Source: Aurantiochytrium sp. KH105 (lineage: Eukaryota; Sar; Bigyra; Thraustochytrida; Thraustochytriidae). From it: a DNA stretch of 64,000 nt. The stretch is from NCBI GenBank assembly GCA_003116975.1, contig BGKB01000003.1, forward strand, positions 62,001 through 126,000. The letters run 5' to 3'. The notes below the pieces were generated by a model. That model did no database searches and was not told where the DNA came from. It was given only the letters and a program-made list of their open reading frames with translations. Below are positions 43,482-54,866 of the stretch, one piece after another (position 1 is the stretch's first letter; each line of letters opens with the position of its first letter). The translations under genes and the position numbers were made by a program.

Positions 43482-45978
43482 CGTGTTCTGGCTGTCCTTT
43501 TGCCTCTTGCAGTCACAGTCAATACAGAAAGGCACAGAGGGAATCACAAGTAGGCCTAGATCGAGTTGGTCGAGCAAACTTGCGCGCGCTTTTTTCATTC
43601 ATCAACGACGCGTTGTATCCATTTGTCGCGAGCTCTCTCGGCTGACACCGACCGCGCTCTGCGCTGGTCGTGGGCACGGCTGACGCAGTCTTGGCGTTGG
43701 TGCGACTGCGCGCTCCAGAGCCGGCAATCATTGCAGCATGACGGTGTTCGAGATGCCGTAACGGATAGGTAGGTCTGTCTACACCTCGCTATTCTAGTTG
43801 TGAGACGGCCGGCAAGGAAGAAAAGAACGAATAGGGCCTTGAGGGACGCGCTGATCGCTCGCACGTGCAATCACGCGCTCGCAAGTGCAAGTCAAGTCGT
43901 TCTTGTGAAAACAATCGCAGGAGCAAGGCGCGCGTCCGACGAAGTCAGGGCCCAAGAAGTACGCACGCAGGAATCCTGACGTTCCTTTGGCACACTGGCG
44001 TGAGATGAGAGGCTTGATTTGGCTCGAATTGTGAGTTTCCATGGGCCACGTACCTGCGCAAGATATCGACATCCGTTGTGGTCGTCCACCCTACGTTCTT
44101 TTTCCCTCCGCAAGCACCTGGCAGCAAGAGATCAATCAAGCAAGCAATCTGCGTCCAAGCGTCCCTGCCGGCATACCTTCGCGTCGCAACTGGAAGCGGC
44201 CGCGACGCGCTTCTCGTCGCTCGCTTCGTTGCTGCCGGCCCCGACGCCGCAAAAGCGAGCAACCACGCAACCACCATGGCCACTGGTTTACAATCAACCA
44301 ATCACATGAACGAACGAACGAACGAACGCACCTCGTGCGCATCGCAGTCGGGATCGGCGCTTGCTTCCCTGCGGACCACCTGTGGAGGCGAGAGAGCGTG
44401 TAGGTGTGCATTTGTGTGCACCGAGGTCGTGATCGCGTCGTCATCGTCGTGGAGGGCCGGCCCTGTCTTGACTGCCCAGGGGGGGAAGGCGAAGGCGAAG
44501 GCTTCCTCGGCAGACCGACGTGGACGGAGAAATCGGATTGGGCGAGCGTAGACGTAACGAAAGGAGACGATACAACTGCGAAACGACCAAGGGTGTGCTG
44601 AGCTAACAGCGGTCTGCAAAGAGTCAGATAAGGAAGATTGGGGCTAAGATCTGCACTTGGTTGGTCGGTTAATTGGCTTGTTCCGCCAGGTTGCGATGAG
44701 GTTGCATTCATGCCATGTGCGAGTTTCAAAATGCCTTGTCGGCCTTGGCCGTGACGTCGTTTGAGCTGGCACGAGTTCCATCTCATACTGTATCGTTTAG
44801 CTCATGACCTGGAGTGCCAGTGAGCCTGAGCCGATCCAACATAAGTAACCAGCCGAGCAACCAAGGCTCATTGGCGGTCCAGCCGGCCGGCCTTGCAGCT
44901 TGTCGTCGCCGTGACCGTGTTCGGTTCTCCAAGCCCGGGCAGGCAGCAACCCGACTTCGTTGCTATGCGAGTCGACCTCCACCGCCGATCTCGCCTGGCG
45001 CAGGGCCTGCCTTTGCCTGGCAGGGCCTCGCTGGAGCCTGACCCAGCTTGGCCCGTACAGCGCGAAGCAGCACGAGGCAGCGCGAAGCAGCGCAAGGCGA
45101 GCAAAGCGTCCGCGCAACCGGCTGCCATAAATGCAGGTTTCCGGGCGCACGCACTCGTGGTCGGCGCTGTCGACGGCGGGCTCGCGAGCCGGCCGCAAAA
45201 GTCTGGCGAGTCGAAAAGCTCTTGCGATTTGAAATCTTCTTGCGAGTTGACTCACAGTCAAGTTGCCATGGTTGGTTGATCGATCGTGCTGCGCTCGCCG
45301 GCACCGCCAGCCGGACCAAGCCGCGCGCGTGTGCAGTGCCTGCGTCCATACCGCTGCTGCTGCTGCTGGCCGGAAAACGAGTTGTCCGGCCGGTCTGGGG
45401 CCGGGACAAAAGCTGGCAGTGATCGTTCGTTGCCTTCGTGCAAAGTTTTGGAGGAGACCGCGTACGTCCACGCGTACCGGCCAGCGACGATGCCTTGTTG
45501 GCTGGCCAATGTCGGCAAAGTGCGGCCGACGGGCGATGGTCGGTCGCTCGTTCGGTTGCGAGGCTCCAGGCAGCGTGGCTGACGGGGTGTGGCTAAGGAT
45601 TGTCCGAGCGACGACACGAGGTTGGGGCCCCAGGAGCCAGGGTCGAGTGAGGTGGTCCGAGCAAGCGAACTGGCGCGAGGTTGAGCTAATCTTCATGATG
45701 AAAGGCAAGGCTTTTTTGGTCCAGGCCTAGTAGCTATGTCAAGTTGCACGGGATGATTCCAACGAAGGTCGGAGAAAAGACAAAAAATAAAGAAGAACTT
45801 GCAGCAACGCAGCATTTTTGCGGTAAGCGCAGTGATGATGCGATTTGAGCTTGGCAGCGAAGCTACCGACCGGCCAACAGACTCGGCTTAAGCGCGTTGA
45901 GGCGCCGGTCGATCGATAACGAACTCGAATGAAAGGGCCAGCCTTCGAAGAGGCCCGCCCGCTAAGTCGCTAGATGCC

Positions 45979-45985
45979 AGACAGG

Positions 45986-46024
<39 letters not shown>

Positions 46025-46025
46025 G
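45979..46025. repeat. GACA tetranucleotide microsatellite
   Basis: About eleven GACA/GGCA/AACA units. Confidence 0.9.
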
Positions 46026-46107
46026 CTGGCCGAAAGAGTGCCAGTCAGTCCGGACCGCAGTGTCCTCGTTTGACCGTAAGAGAGCAAGTCAGTGTGTGTA
46101 GGGATGT

Positions 46108-46134
46108 GGGGGGGGGGGGTAAGGGGGGGGGGGG
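46108..46134. repeat. Two 12-base G runs, quadruplex candidate
   Basis: Runs of twelve G at 46108-46119 and 46123-46134 separated by TAA. Enough consecutive G for an intramolecular G-quadruplex. Length may be uncertain because homopolymers are error-prone in sequencing. Confidence 0.8.
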
Positions 46135-49100
46135 CGACCCTGTGTGTGTAGGGATGCGGGCACGGGTGTGTGGACAAAACCACAGCAAGCCACGATGGCA
46201 ACTGGCACGCAATGAACGAAAGAACTAACCTACCCGTCCTCCGGTCAGTCAGCAAAGGACCAAGGCGACTTCTTTCACAAAAACTCGCAGCAACGGCGAT
46301 GATCGCGTGCGACGCGCCCTTTCTCCCTCCGCGGCCGCCATGTCTCCGCGATACCACCGGTGATCGCGCTGGTGACGACTCCAATAATTCGGTGACCGAT
46401 ACAGGACATGCAGCCAGCCAGCCCTTTCCTTGCTTTTCCTTGTCTTGTTTCTACATTCCTCATTTTTCCTTTCCCTTCCATCGCATTCCCTTCCACCGCC
46501 TTGCAGGCAGTTTCCGACGTATCGCGTTCGGCACGCTCGCGCGCTTTCCATCCAGCTTTTCCTCCTATCTCCGTGCTGTGCTGGCCAGCCGCAGCCAGCG
46601 CAGGCAGCCACCACGCAGTTTCTACCCCAATCAGCGCTCTTCTGCGGCCCTCGCCGTCCTCCGGACTCGTCTCCCGCCGCGCGAACCCACGCACGCACGC
46701 TCGCACGCATGCAGCGCGTCGCTCGGCGCATCATTTTTTGCACACCTCATCATCACTCATCGTTGCCACGCGCAAGTTCAAGTTCACGTTGCGCTTGAAG
46801 AAGAAAGCAACCACGTGCACGCACAAGTCGGCACAAGTCGAAGCAAGCAAGCAAGCAACCATGGCAAGCAAGCACGTTGCACCACGTGCGTCCCTAAAAC
46901 CTACAAAACTGCTGGCGTTGCAGCAGCGCGCGGGAAGGTCCTCGCGCCCCGCGCGCAAGCGTCCTTGGCTCGCTGGTCCGAGAACTCCCCCGGCGCTCGC
47001 CCCAGCCGCGCTGCGTCGCACGCCTCGCTGCTGCGGCTCGGGGCGCAGGCTCGCTCGGCGCGGCGTCGCAGAGACCGGGGTAGGGCCTCGCTCGGCAGCG
47101 GCGGGCCCTAGCGGACTGCAGCAGCAGGCGCTGTCTCTGCCACTGGCGACAGGCGTGTCCTTCTTGCGAGCGAGTGTGCGTGTACGTGCTGCAAGAAGGC
47201 CAACTCTGCGCGCCTGAGCGAGCGAGCGAGTCCCACCTCTGCGGCGAGGACGACGGCGAGAACGGGGACGAGGCCGGCTTGGATGCGCAGCGAGCGCGGG
47301 CCTCGCGAGGTTCCAGCGTCGCGCGGGGTCGGCGTCGCGCACGAGCCGGCCCGACGAGGATCGGAGACGGAGGCGGAGCTGGCTGCGCGAGTGGGGAAAC
47401 GCGGATCAAGAGGCTCACGGAAATGAGAAAAATGCGCATGCAGGCAGGTAGGCAGGCAGGCACGCACGCACGCATGACGGCGATTCTATTGCGATTCCGA
47501 ATCGAATCATCGCCGGGCTAGCTGGCTGGCTGCGGCCGCTTGGAAATCGCGCTAACTTACTAATTAATTTCGGCCAACCATCTTGTCGGAGCGGGCCACT
47601 GTTGACCGACCGAACTCTGGAGAAGATGAAGATGAAGAAGAAGAAGGAAAAGAGACTTCTTGCGAGTGAGCGCCGATCGATCTTTCCGAGCCTTCTTGCT
47701 TGTTTCCTTGCTTCTTGCGCAGCTTCTCTTGCTTGGCCGCGTGCTAGCTGCTTGGTTCCGTCGCAAGCTGATCCTCTCACGACCGATTGGCCCTTGGGAG
47801 GAGGGCAGCGAGAAGCTCTTGTTTCTCTGGTGGACAGCCGGAAATCCAATAGCTCGCAGCGCCTGGACGAGGACGTCTCCGATCACCAGCACTGGTGGCT
47901 GACGCATAGAAAGGGGAACTTGCTCCACGCTGCTAGAACGCCGGCCAGTGGGTGGGCAAATCCGTGAAGATTGGCTCGGGGTGGAATGCCAGGTTCCGAG
48001 CCACCATGCTCTGCTCTGCTTTTTCGCCTTGCCTTCTCTCGTCGCTCTTTGTCAGGCCGGACTTGGCACGCTTCTCGGCCCCGTGGCTAGTAATTGATTG
48101 GCTGGCTGGTGATTGATCGCTTACATTAGTATACTTGCTTGCCTGTTCTGAAAACGGCGGACGGACTAAGAAGTCGTCCGCGCACCAAGACACCTCGAGT
48201 CGCTCGTTGACTTGTGCAGTGGGCCGGGACAGACGAAATCATGTTTTTCCTCGCTTCATCGCGCAATGATCGAAAAGCAAGAAAAAAAAGAAAAGAAAAA
48301 AGCAAAGCAAAGAAAGCAAAGCCCGCTTTCCGACAGCGTCGCAGCGGTGCGGCGGTTAAGACGCTGGAAAGCGATGCCTCGGACTGGCTGGTCACTGATT
48401 GTGCGCAGCGAGGCGAGCACGCTCGTTCCGCTTGGCGACCACAGATTCCTTTTCAAGTTTTCATCAACCATGGCAAGAAGAACTCAAGTTCTCTTTCCCA
48501 TTCTTGGCCACTTTTTGCCGTCCAGGCGGCTCCTTCCGGCTCCGCACCGTCCCCGTATCTCCGAGGAAAATCACGACATCCGCGCCCGCTGCCATCCGCC
48601 CCTCGTGGCCGATCTTCAAGCTGCCGCGGCAGCCTATCCTCGCCGCCATTCGCCCTGGCCGCAGGTCATCGCCGCGGCAGGTCATCGCCGCGGTATAATG
48701 CGAAGGGTCGACTCGCCCTCGACCCCGGCCGGCGCACACCATCCCCTCCACACCTCGTTCCACAGCTAGCCCACATCTTTAACACACACCCGTTTTCCAG
48801 CAGCGCGGTTCCGGCTCCGCAGCGCGCGTGTCTTTCATGCCAGACGGGCGTGCTGGGGAGGGCGGTCGGCCAGACCCGGGCCGTCGAGGCGACCTGCCCC
48901 GTCCCTTGGGCGGCGATCCAGCAACGGCCAACAGCCCAGCAGACGCGGTACCACGTCGAGACGGGGCCGCGGCGCGGGGCGGACCGGGCTCTTAGCGCGG
49001 CCGGGGACGGCAACGTTCGCGGCGACGCATCAGTGCAGCGCTCACTCGTTCTCCAGCTGCTTCAGCAAGGGGCAGCTACAAGCGCGGCCACTGCTGCGCA

Positions 49101-49284
49101 CTCGTACGATTCGTCGGGCCCTCAGCTTACCACTGGGGAGGGAAGGTCCCCGACGTCTCCCCGCAGGGGGGAAGCCGTCGCACGCAGAGAGGCAAGCTGG
49201 CAAACTGACAGACAGACAGAGACGAACACGCAGTTCGAAAGGGGGAGACAGAGACAGACAGACAGCTGACAAAGAGGCAGACGC

Positions 49285-49364
49285 AGGAAGGAAGGAAGGA
49301 AGGAAGGAAGGAAGGAAGGAAGGAAGGATAGAAAGGATAGAAGGAAAGAAAGGAAAGAAAGAAG
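49285..49364. repeat. GGAA/GAAA purine microsatellite
   Basis: About eleven perfect GGAA units (to 49328) followed by imperfect GAAA/GGAT units. Confidence 0.95.
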
Positions 49365-51209
49365 TGAAAGACGGCTTGATGTGAAAGACTGGCGCGCGGA
49401 GCAAGTAAGTGAGTGGGCTAGTCCTGGCCGAGGCTAGCCGCGCGACGCGAGACGAGCGACCGAAGGCACGATCGAGGGTCGGTGGAAAACAAACCAAACG
49501 CAAGCAAGCAACCAACAGCAACCAACCAACCGACCAAGCAACCAAGCAAGCAACTTACGAACTAACTTCGAACCAACCAACGAGCGAGCACGCACGCACC
49601 TACGCACGCACACACGCACGCGCACCCGCGAGGCGAGTCGGGCCGGGTAGAGTGTGCCTCGGACAGACTCACAACGTTCTCTCACAGACCGACTGACAGA
49701 CCGCCAATCTGGGCCCGGACCACGCGCTGCAGTTGCACATACGCATAGCAAGCAAGCGAGTGGTAAGCAAACCGACAAAGCGCGTCGTGGCGCTGCCGGA
49801 CAAGCATCCGGAGTTTGTGCAAACGCGCAAACGTGCAAACTGCAAACGAAGATTGAGCGCAAGGCAGAAACCAGCGGGGAAAGGAGCTCCGGGGGGGGGG
49901 GAGCAGAAGACAAGGCTGCCAGCCAGCCCGCGCGGTCCGACAAACATACACACAAACCATACAAGAACGAACGAGCAAGCGAGCAAACAGACGCCCGGAG
50001 CTGCGTCGGGACAGACGCAAACAACCTCCGGACGAACGCGGGTGTAAAGCAGCAGTGGCGCGGGAGCGGAGGAGACGTACGCGGCGACGCACAGACGCGA
50101 CCGCCAAACGAAGAAGATCAGGCGCGACAAGCCAACAAACTTGAGACTTTCGCAGGCAGGCAAAAGGAGCAAAGCCTACGCCAGCAAGCCAGTTCGCAGT
50201 CGGGGGAAGCGCATCGACCCGGAGACGCAGCCGGAAACTCTCTGTCGAACGCCAGCCAGCCCGCCTGCAAGCCAGCACGAAAGCAAGCACGTGCTCGCGC
50301 TCGCGCACGAATACAAAAAGCAGTAGTACGTACGTACGAACTCGAACCTACTCGGAGCAAACTCGCAGAGACAAAACAAGGCAAGGCAAGGCAAGCCGAG
50401 ACGAGACGAGACGAAACAAACGTGACGGCAAGCACGCACGCAAGCAAGCAAGAAGAGAAGCCCAGGCTGGCCCGGCCGATGCGCACGTCCGCAACAGAGC
50501 CCGCAAATCGGCAATAGGCCGCGCAGGCAGGCTGGAGCGAGAGCAAGCGCGCAGGGCCTGCTCTTCGGTTCTCAACGCTGGCGCTAAAAACAGCCAGTCT
50601 CGAGACACACACTGACAGACACACTGACAGACAGAGAGAGAAACAGAAAGAGAGATCAGCAAAGCCAAAAAAGAGACGCACGAACAGTCGCTCGCTCGCG
50701 CCCGAGACGACCGCGCGAGCCGCGGCAGCAGGCGGGCGGGCGCGCGGGCAGACCCGGGTCGCGCGGCGGGGCCGCGCGCGCGGGCTCGAAGGGCGCGAGG
50801 GGCCGGGTGGATTCGCTCGCTGATAGGTTGATTGACTGCTTGCTTGCTTGCTTGATTGATTGCGGGAGAACCGCGGGACTCGCAGGTCCCGAAAACGAGC
50901 GAGCGGCCTCGAGCCCGGCGCAAGGCAAGGCCGCGGCGCCAGACCTCGCGCGGCGCGCGCCGGCGCGGGCCTGCTGCGGCGCGGCGCGCTCTGCTCTGCT
51001 CTGCTCTGCTGTGCGCGGCGCGGCGCGGCGCGGCCCTGCTCGCTCGAGCGAGCGAGCAGGGGCATCTGGCATTGGGCGGCATCATCGGGCGGCAGAAATA
51101 TCTTGCGCGGAGACGCCGAGACGCGGAAACGCGACGCGGGCGACGCGCGCGAGGAGCGCGCGCGGGAGGGCGGAGAAGAGGAGAGACAGACAGGCAGTCG
51201 CGAGCAGAC

Positions 51210-52256
51210 ATGCAGACCGCGCCCCGGGACGAGAGCCGCGAGGCCGGCGAGGACCCAGGCGTGGCACGCGACGAGGGACCTCGCGACGACGACAACGACG
51301 CCGCGCTCGAGGCCGAGGAAGACCCCGAGCTCGCGCAGCGAAGCGACAGGAGGGACAGCCGCAGCGGCAACGGTAACAACAAGGCTGACATGAAACGCAA
51401 GGACGCGGGTAATGGCAAGGAAAAGCAGCCTTGTCCGGCGCAAGCCACGCGAGAGCTGCCACGCGCCCATGATCTCCCTGCTTGCGAGGAACCCGCTACG
51501 CAAGAAGCAGAACCAACGACGGCCCGAGCAACTCGCGCAAGGGAATGCGACCGACAAGAGGAAACCAGCGCGTCAAGCAATCCAAAAAAGATGCCCTGTC
51601 TCGCGCGCCCTGGCATGGAGTTTACCGGACCCCTTTCACCCCAATCTGGATCTTCATTTTCAACCGCCGCGGCAACGACAGAAGCGACGCTGACTGGAGC
51701 AACAAGTAGCGCCGTGTCCTCGTCAACAGCAACAACAACAGTAACGACAACTACACCTGCACCATCAACCTTAACAAGACCAACGACACTGACACCACCA
51801 TCAACAGCATCACAGGCAGTACCAACAGCTGCCGCTTCGCCACGACCGCGACCAATATCAATCGCAGGAATCGAGACGACATCAGCAGCAACAGCAACAG
51901 CAGCAAGTGGAACTCCCAACATCTCCCCAAGATCAGCTTCATTATTGTCAATTATTCCAGGCCCGGGGTCACCAACACGGGCTCGAACAAAAATGGTCTT
52001 TGCTGCGAGCACAACAATGCCCCCGGCCTCATCGCCAGGCTCGCCTGACAGCGCAACACACGATTCGCCGTCGTCAGCGGCCTCGGCAGCAGAGGCAGCA
52101 TACCCCAATCCGCCCGACCACATTCGTATCCGGGGTCCTCGGCCGCAAGGGGCCTCAGTTCGGAGGCGCCGAAGGACGCAGCGTTCCTATGCGGGTCCAT
52201 TGCCCATCTTTCGCCGCCCACCATCACCACCACATCCACCAGCGCCTCCATTCTGA
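51210..52256 (+). CDS. Doubtful ORF, acidic then Ser/Thr/Pro-rich
   Basis: An ATG-initiated frame of 348 codons, the longest inside the gene desert with some codon-like regularity. The N-terminal third is acidic (DESREAGEDPGVARDEG, DDDNDAALEAEEDPE). The rest is Thr/Ser/Ala/Pro-rich, reading like a disordered or mucin-type sequence, and ends in a basic, proline-rich tail. The middle is built on AAC/ACA triplets, so the other forward frame gives Asn/Thr-rich sequence with the C-ending codons that biased genes here prefer (about 51710-52050). No signal peptide, no domain. It may be noncoding. Confidence 0.3.
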   Translation: MQTAPRDESREAGEDPGVARDEGPRDDDNDAALEAEEDPELAQRSDRRDSRSGNGNNKADMKRKDAGNGKEKQPCPAQATRELPRAHDLPACEEPATQEAEPTTARATRARECDRQEETSASSNPKKMPCLARPGMEFTGPLSPQSGSSFSTAAATTEATLTGATSSAVSSSTATTTVTTTTPAPSTLTRPTTLTPPSTASQAVPTAAASPRPRPISIAGIETTSAATATAASGTPNISPRSASLLSIIPGPGSPTRARTKMVFAASTTMPPASSPGSPDSATHDSPSSAASAAEAAYPNPPDHIRIRGPRPQGASVRRRRRTQRSYAGPLPIFRRPPSPPHPPAPPF

Positions 52257-52777
52257 CTCTAAACTCGACACACACGAAGACAAATAGTTGTATATCCGAT
52301 GCTGGCACGTATGCATCCGTGGACACACACACAAAATTCATAAAGGGCAAACAAGCAGGCAGGCAGGCAGACAAGCAGGCACGCAGAAATGCGTTGACTT
52401 CGTTGCCAAATGCGAAAGCATTTCTATAACCTGCAATGCATGCGCCCACCCGTCCGCGGCATCGTGTCGAGCATGTGCGAGCATGCGGTATTTACCTCTT
52501 TTCTTCTTTGCATCGAAGCATCCTCGATTTATCGTGGTCGACCCATCGTTGTGCATTTCCAATTTGTTGAACCCTTTCTCACCAAAGAAAATTCCATGTA
52601 TTACGTTCTTTTGCTCATCGCCTTGCTGTCCCATCATGATGCACATCTCCTTTCTCCGTTCGTTTGTTTCTCCCTCCCGTCCTTCGTCCCTCTCTCACGC
52701 GAGCAATGCAGCGCGCAAACATGTGGATTTTTCCCCCACTCTTGTCAACGTCCGCGTCAACTGCCATGATGATTGTG

Positions 52778-52856
52778 ACTGACTGACAGACAGACAGACA
52801 GACAGACGGAGAGACAAACAGACAGACAGAGAGAGAGAGAGACAGACAGACAGACC
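52778..52856. repeat. GACA/GAGA microsatellite
   Basis: Long imperfect GACA array with an internal GA run. Confidence 0.95.
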
Positions 52857-52899
52857 GCCGTTTGTTTGTTTGGGCGGACGACGACTCTCCCATTCGAAG

Positions 52900-52940
52900 A
52901 TTGATCGATCGATCGATCGATCGATCGATTGATTGATTGA
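52900..52940. repeat. GATC/GATT tetranucleotide microsatellite
   Basis: Seven or more GATC units followed by three GATT units, 75 bp upstream of the DGK start. Confidence 0.95.
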
Positions 52941-53015
52941 CCGCGCGACCGAGCGGCCACCGGGCGGGCGGGCAAAGCTGCAGTGCTGCGCACGCGAGGC
53001 CGGGCTGTCTTTAAG

Positions 53016-54467
53016 ATGGCCGCAGAGGCGCAAGGATGGTCCGGGCTGCCAGTGCACCAGGAGATGGCAGCCGCGCTCGCAGTGCTCTTGTGCATGGCGG
53101 CAAGCTTGCTGTTCTTTGCAGGAGCACCACGCCGCGTGGGCGCCGACGGAGTCTCGTCAGACTCGGCGTTAGTGCTCACCAAGTCGCAGCGCAAACGCAT
53201 CGAGCGCCTGCGTCTGCCCGAGATCTATGTCAAGACGTCGAGGCGGCTCACCTTGCGACAGTCAAGTGCGGAAGACTCGCTCTTGCAGAATCTGCGCACG
53301 GTCGGCGAAAAGCTCTACCAGTTTGACATTGATGCCTATCGGGAGGAGGCTCTCAACGCTGCCAAGACGCCTCTTCTGGTCTTTGTCAATCGCAAGAGCG
53401 GCGGTCAAGTCGGGGACCTCATCCTGCAGCAACTGCGGAACTTCTTGCCAGAATGGCAAGTCTTTGAGCTCGGAGGGCCGCACGGCCAGCCGGAACGCGC
53501 CCTCGAGCTCTTTCGCGAAATTCCCCGTTTTCGCGTCATGGTGGCCGGAGGCGATGGTAGCGTTGCCTGGGTGCTGGCCAGCATCGACGCCCTCAAGCTC
53601 AAGGAACGCCCACCGCTCGCGATCTTGCCCGTGGGGACCGGCAACGATCTTTCCCGCGTTCTTGGGTGGGGTGGGGGCACCACCGGCCTTGCGACGGGTG
53701 GAAACGCTCTTGTACGGCATTTGCTCGAAGTCGCCGACGGCGCGGAGGGTCCGCTCGATCGTTGGAAAGTGCGATGCCTCGGCACAGGGAAACGCGAACT
53801 CGTTCTCAACAACTACCTAGGCGTTGGCGTCGATGCGCAAATTTCCCTCAACTTCCACAACAATCGCGAGCGCAGTCCGCATCTCTTTACGAGCAGCTTC
53901 ATCAACAAGTACATTTGGTACGCATCGAGCGGCGGCAAGGAAATCCTCATGCAGCGCTTCGCAGATTTCAATAACATCGTTCATCTCGAGTGTGACGGCG
54001 AGCCAGTACCCTTGCCACCGCATACAGAGGGCCTCATTGTTCTCAATATTCGCAGCTATGGAGGCGGCGTTGATCTCTGGGACGACGGCCTGAGTCCTGC
54101 CGAGCATCACGACGGCCGTCTTGAGGTCGTGTCCGTGGCCTCGAGCTTTCAGTTGGGCGCTGCGCAGGTTGGCCTTGCCAAGCCCACGCCTTTGAGACAA
54201 TGCACGTCGTGTCGCATTTTCGTCAAGCCCACGCGCAAGGAGTTTCCCATTCAGATTGATGGCGAGCCTTTTCTCTTGGACACCAAGCGAGACGAAAATT
54301 CCGTCATCCAGATAGACTTTCTCAACAAGGCCAAGGTCTTGCGTCCCCCATCGGGCCACATCAAGGTTCAGGCTTTGCACATTGAGACTTCGCTGCGCAT
54401 CGCTGTCCAACGAAAGGTCATTACGGAGGCGCAGGCCCAGGAGCTCCAGCGCCTCATCCTCAAGTGA
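53016..54467 (+). CDS. Diacylglycerol kinase
   Basis: A 483-aa protein. ATG at 53016 (MAAEAQ); the frame extends 11 codons further to a GTG. A single hydrophobic helix (about residues 15-36, MAAALAVLLCMAASLLFF) would anchor it in a membrane. The catalytic domain starts with PLLVFVNRKSGGQVGD near residue 118, has the ATP-site motif VAGGDGSVAWVLASID near 178 and LPVGTGNDLSRVLGWGGG, and continues into the accessory domain (NNYLGVGVDAQISLNFH, then the FPIQIDGEPF strand). This is the canonical eukaryotic DGK core without C1, EF-hand or ankyrin modules, similar in size to plant cluster II/III and DGK-epsilon-like enzymes. It phosphorylates diacylglycerol to phosphatidic acid, linking lipid signalling and synthesis. 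Confidence 0.93.
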   Translation: MAAEAQGWSGLPVHQEMAAALAVLLCMAASLLFFAGAPRRVGADGVSSDSALVLTKSQRKRIERLRLPEIYVKTSRRLTLRQSSAEDSLLQNLRTVGEKLYQFDIDAYREEALNAAKTPLLVFVNRKSGGQVGDLILQQLRNFLPEWQVFELGGPHGQPERALELFREIPRFRVMVAGGDGSVAWVLASIDALKLKERPPLAILPVGTGNDLSRVLGWGGGTTGLATGGNALVRHLLEVADGAEGPLDRWKVRCLGTGKRELVLNNYLGVGVDAQISLNFHNNRERSPHLFTSSFINKYIWYASSGGKEILMQRFADFNNIVHLECDGEPVPLPPHTEGLIVLNIRSYGGGVDLWDDGLSPAEHHDGRLEVVSVASSFQLGAAQVGLAKPTPLRQCTSCRIFVKPTRKEFPIQIDGEPFLLDTKRDENSVIQIDFLNKAKVLRPPSGHIKVQALHIETSLRIAVQRKVITEAQAQELQRLILK

Positions 54468-54866
54468 TTGCTGCATGCAACGTAATCACGTTGCTATCGT
54501 TTCTTTGTCCATTTTTTTTTCCTTCTTTGGAAGCAGAGTCTTCGGCAACCTCGATGTAGTCTTCTGCATGTTCTCCGGGGCAAGTTGGAGACTGCGGAGG
54601 CTCTGTGTGTCAGGCAATCGTGGGTAAGATAGTAAGTAATACCTCCGCCAAAAAATGAGCGAAAAGGACAGGGAAAGAGAGAGACAAAGTTCAAGCCAGG
54701 GACTAGCCTTTACACGCTGTAAATATTTTGAGCAAGGGATTTTTCGAGCGGAGGCCATCTGTTCGTTTTCTTGTTTCAGGATTCTCTCACATACAAGTCG
54801 TTCACCGCCGATCAACTTTAGTTATATAAATTCCAGCGTCACCGTTAGCTTCAACAAAAGTTGTAA
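54468..54866. other. Intergenic region between DGK and tRNA
   Basis: About 400 bp: 3' flank of the DGK gene and the 5' flank of a tRNA. Short T-runs near 54513 and no recognisable gene. Confidence 0.55.

Larger units (their letters stand above)
43245..51209. other. 8 kb gene-poor region full of microsatellites
   Basis: No frame here shows a domain, membrane protein pattern or natural codon bias; the many long frames on both strands encode Arg/Ala/Ser/Pro-rich composition. The sequence is dominated by short tandem tracts: CT (43441-43474), AACG (about 44308-44330), GACA (45979-46025), G-runs (46108-46134), GCAGGCACGCAC-type (about 47445-47475), GACA (about 49207-49264), GGAA (49285-49364), CAAG-type (about 49503-49555) and CTCTG (about 50990-51010). 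It could be a noncoding RNA locus, a heterochromatic or recombination-prone patch, or genes with many small exons that I cannot see. Confidence 0.5.
52257..53015. promoter_or_regulatory. Upstream region of diacylglycerol kinase gene, repeat-rich
   Basis: Contains AGGC-type repeats near 52354-52375, a GACA/GAGA microsatellite (52778-52856) and an ATCG/ATTG tetranucleotide tract (52900-52940) within 250 bp of the DGK start. No gene seen in the AT-richer middle part. Confidence 0.5.

Noticed and set aside
44797-45708. 303-codon minus-strand frame
   Set aside because: No recognisable domain, membrane pattern or biased codon use, and competing frames on both strands.
46861-47217. Short frame with good ATG context (ACCATGGC) in the gene desert
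   Set aside because: 118 codons of Arg/Ala/Leu-rich sequence typical of GC-rich noncoding DNA; the overlapping minus frame is equally open.
48214-49269. 351-codon plus-strand frame in the gene desert
   Set aside because: Arg/Ser/Pro-rich composition, ends in microsatellite-encoded QTDRQTETN-type sequence; no domain or codon bias.
50348-52123. 591-codon minus-strand frame and the 479-codon frame overlapping it
   Set aside because: Ser/Arg/Ala/Val repeats such as LSVCLSVC come from GACA repeats; no domain, and starts lie in low-complexity sequence.
52778-52940. CRISPR-like or satellite array
   Set aside because: Plain tetranucleotide microsatellites without unique spacers, in a eukaryotic genome.
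53817-54476. 219-codon minus-strand frame over the DGK gene
   Set aside because: Antisense shadow of the accessory domain of the kinase.
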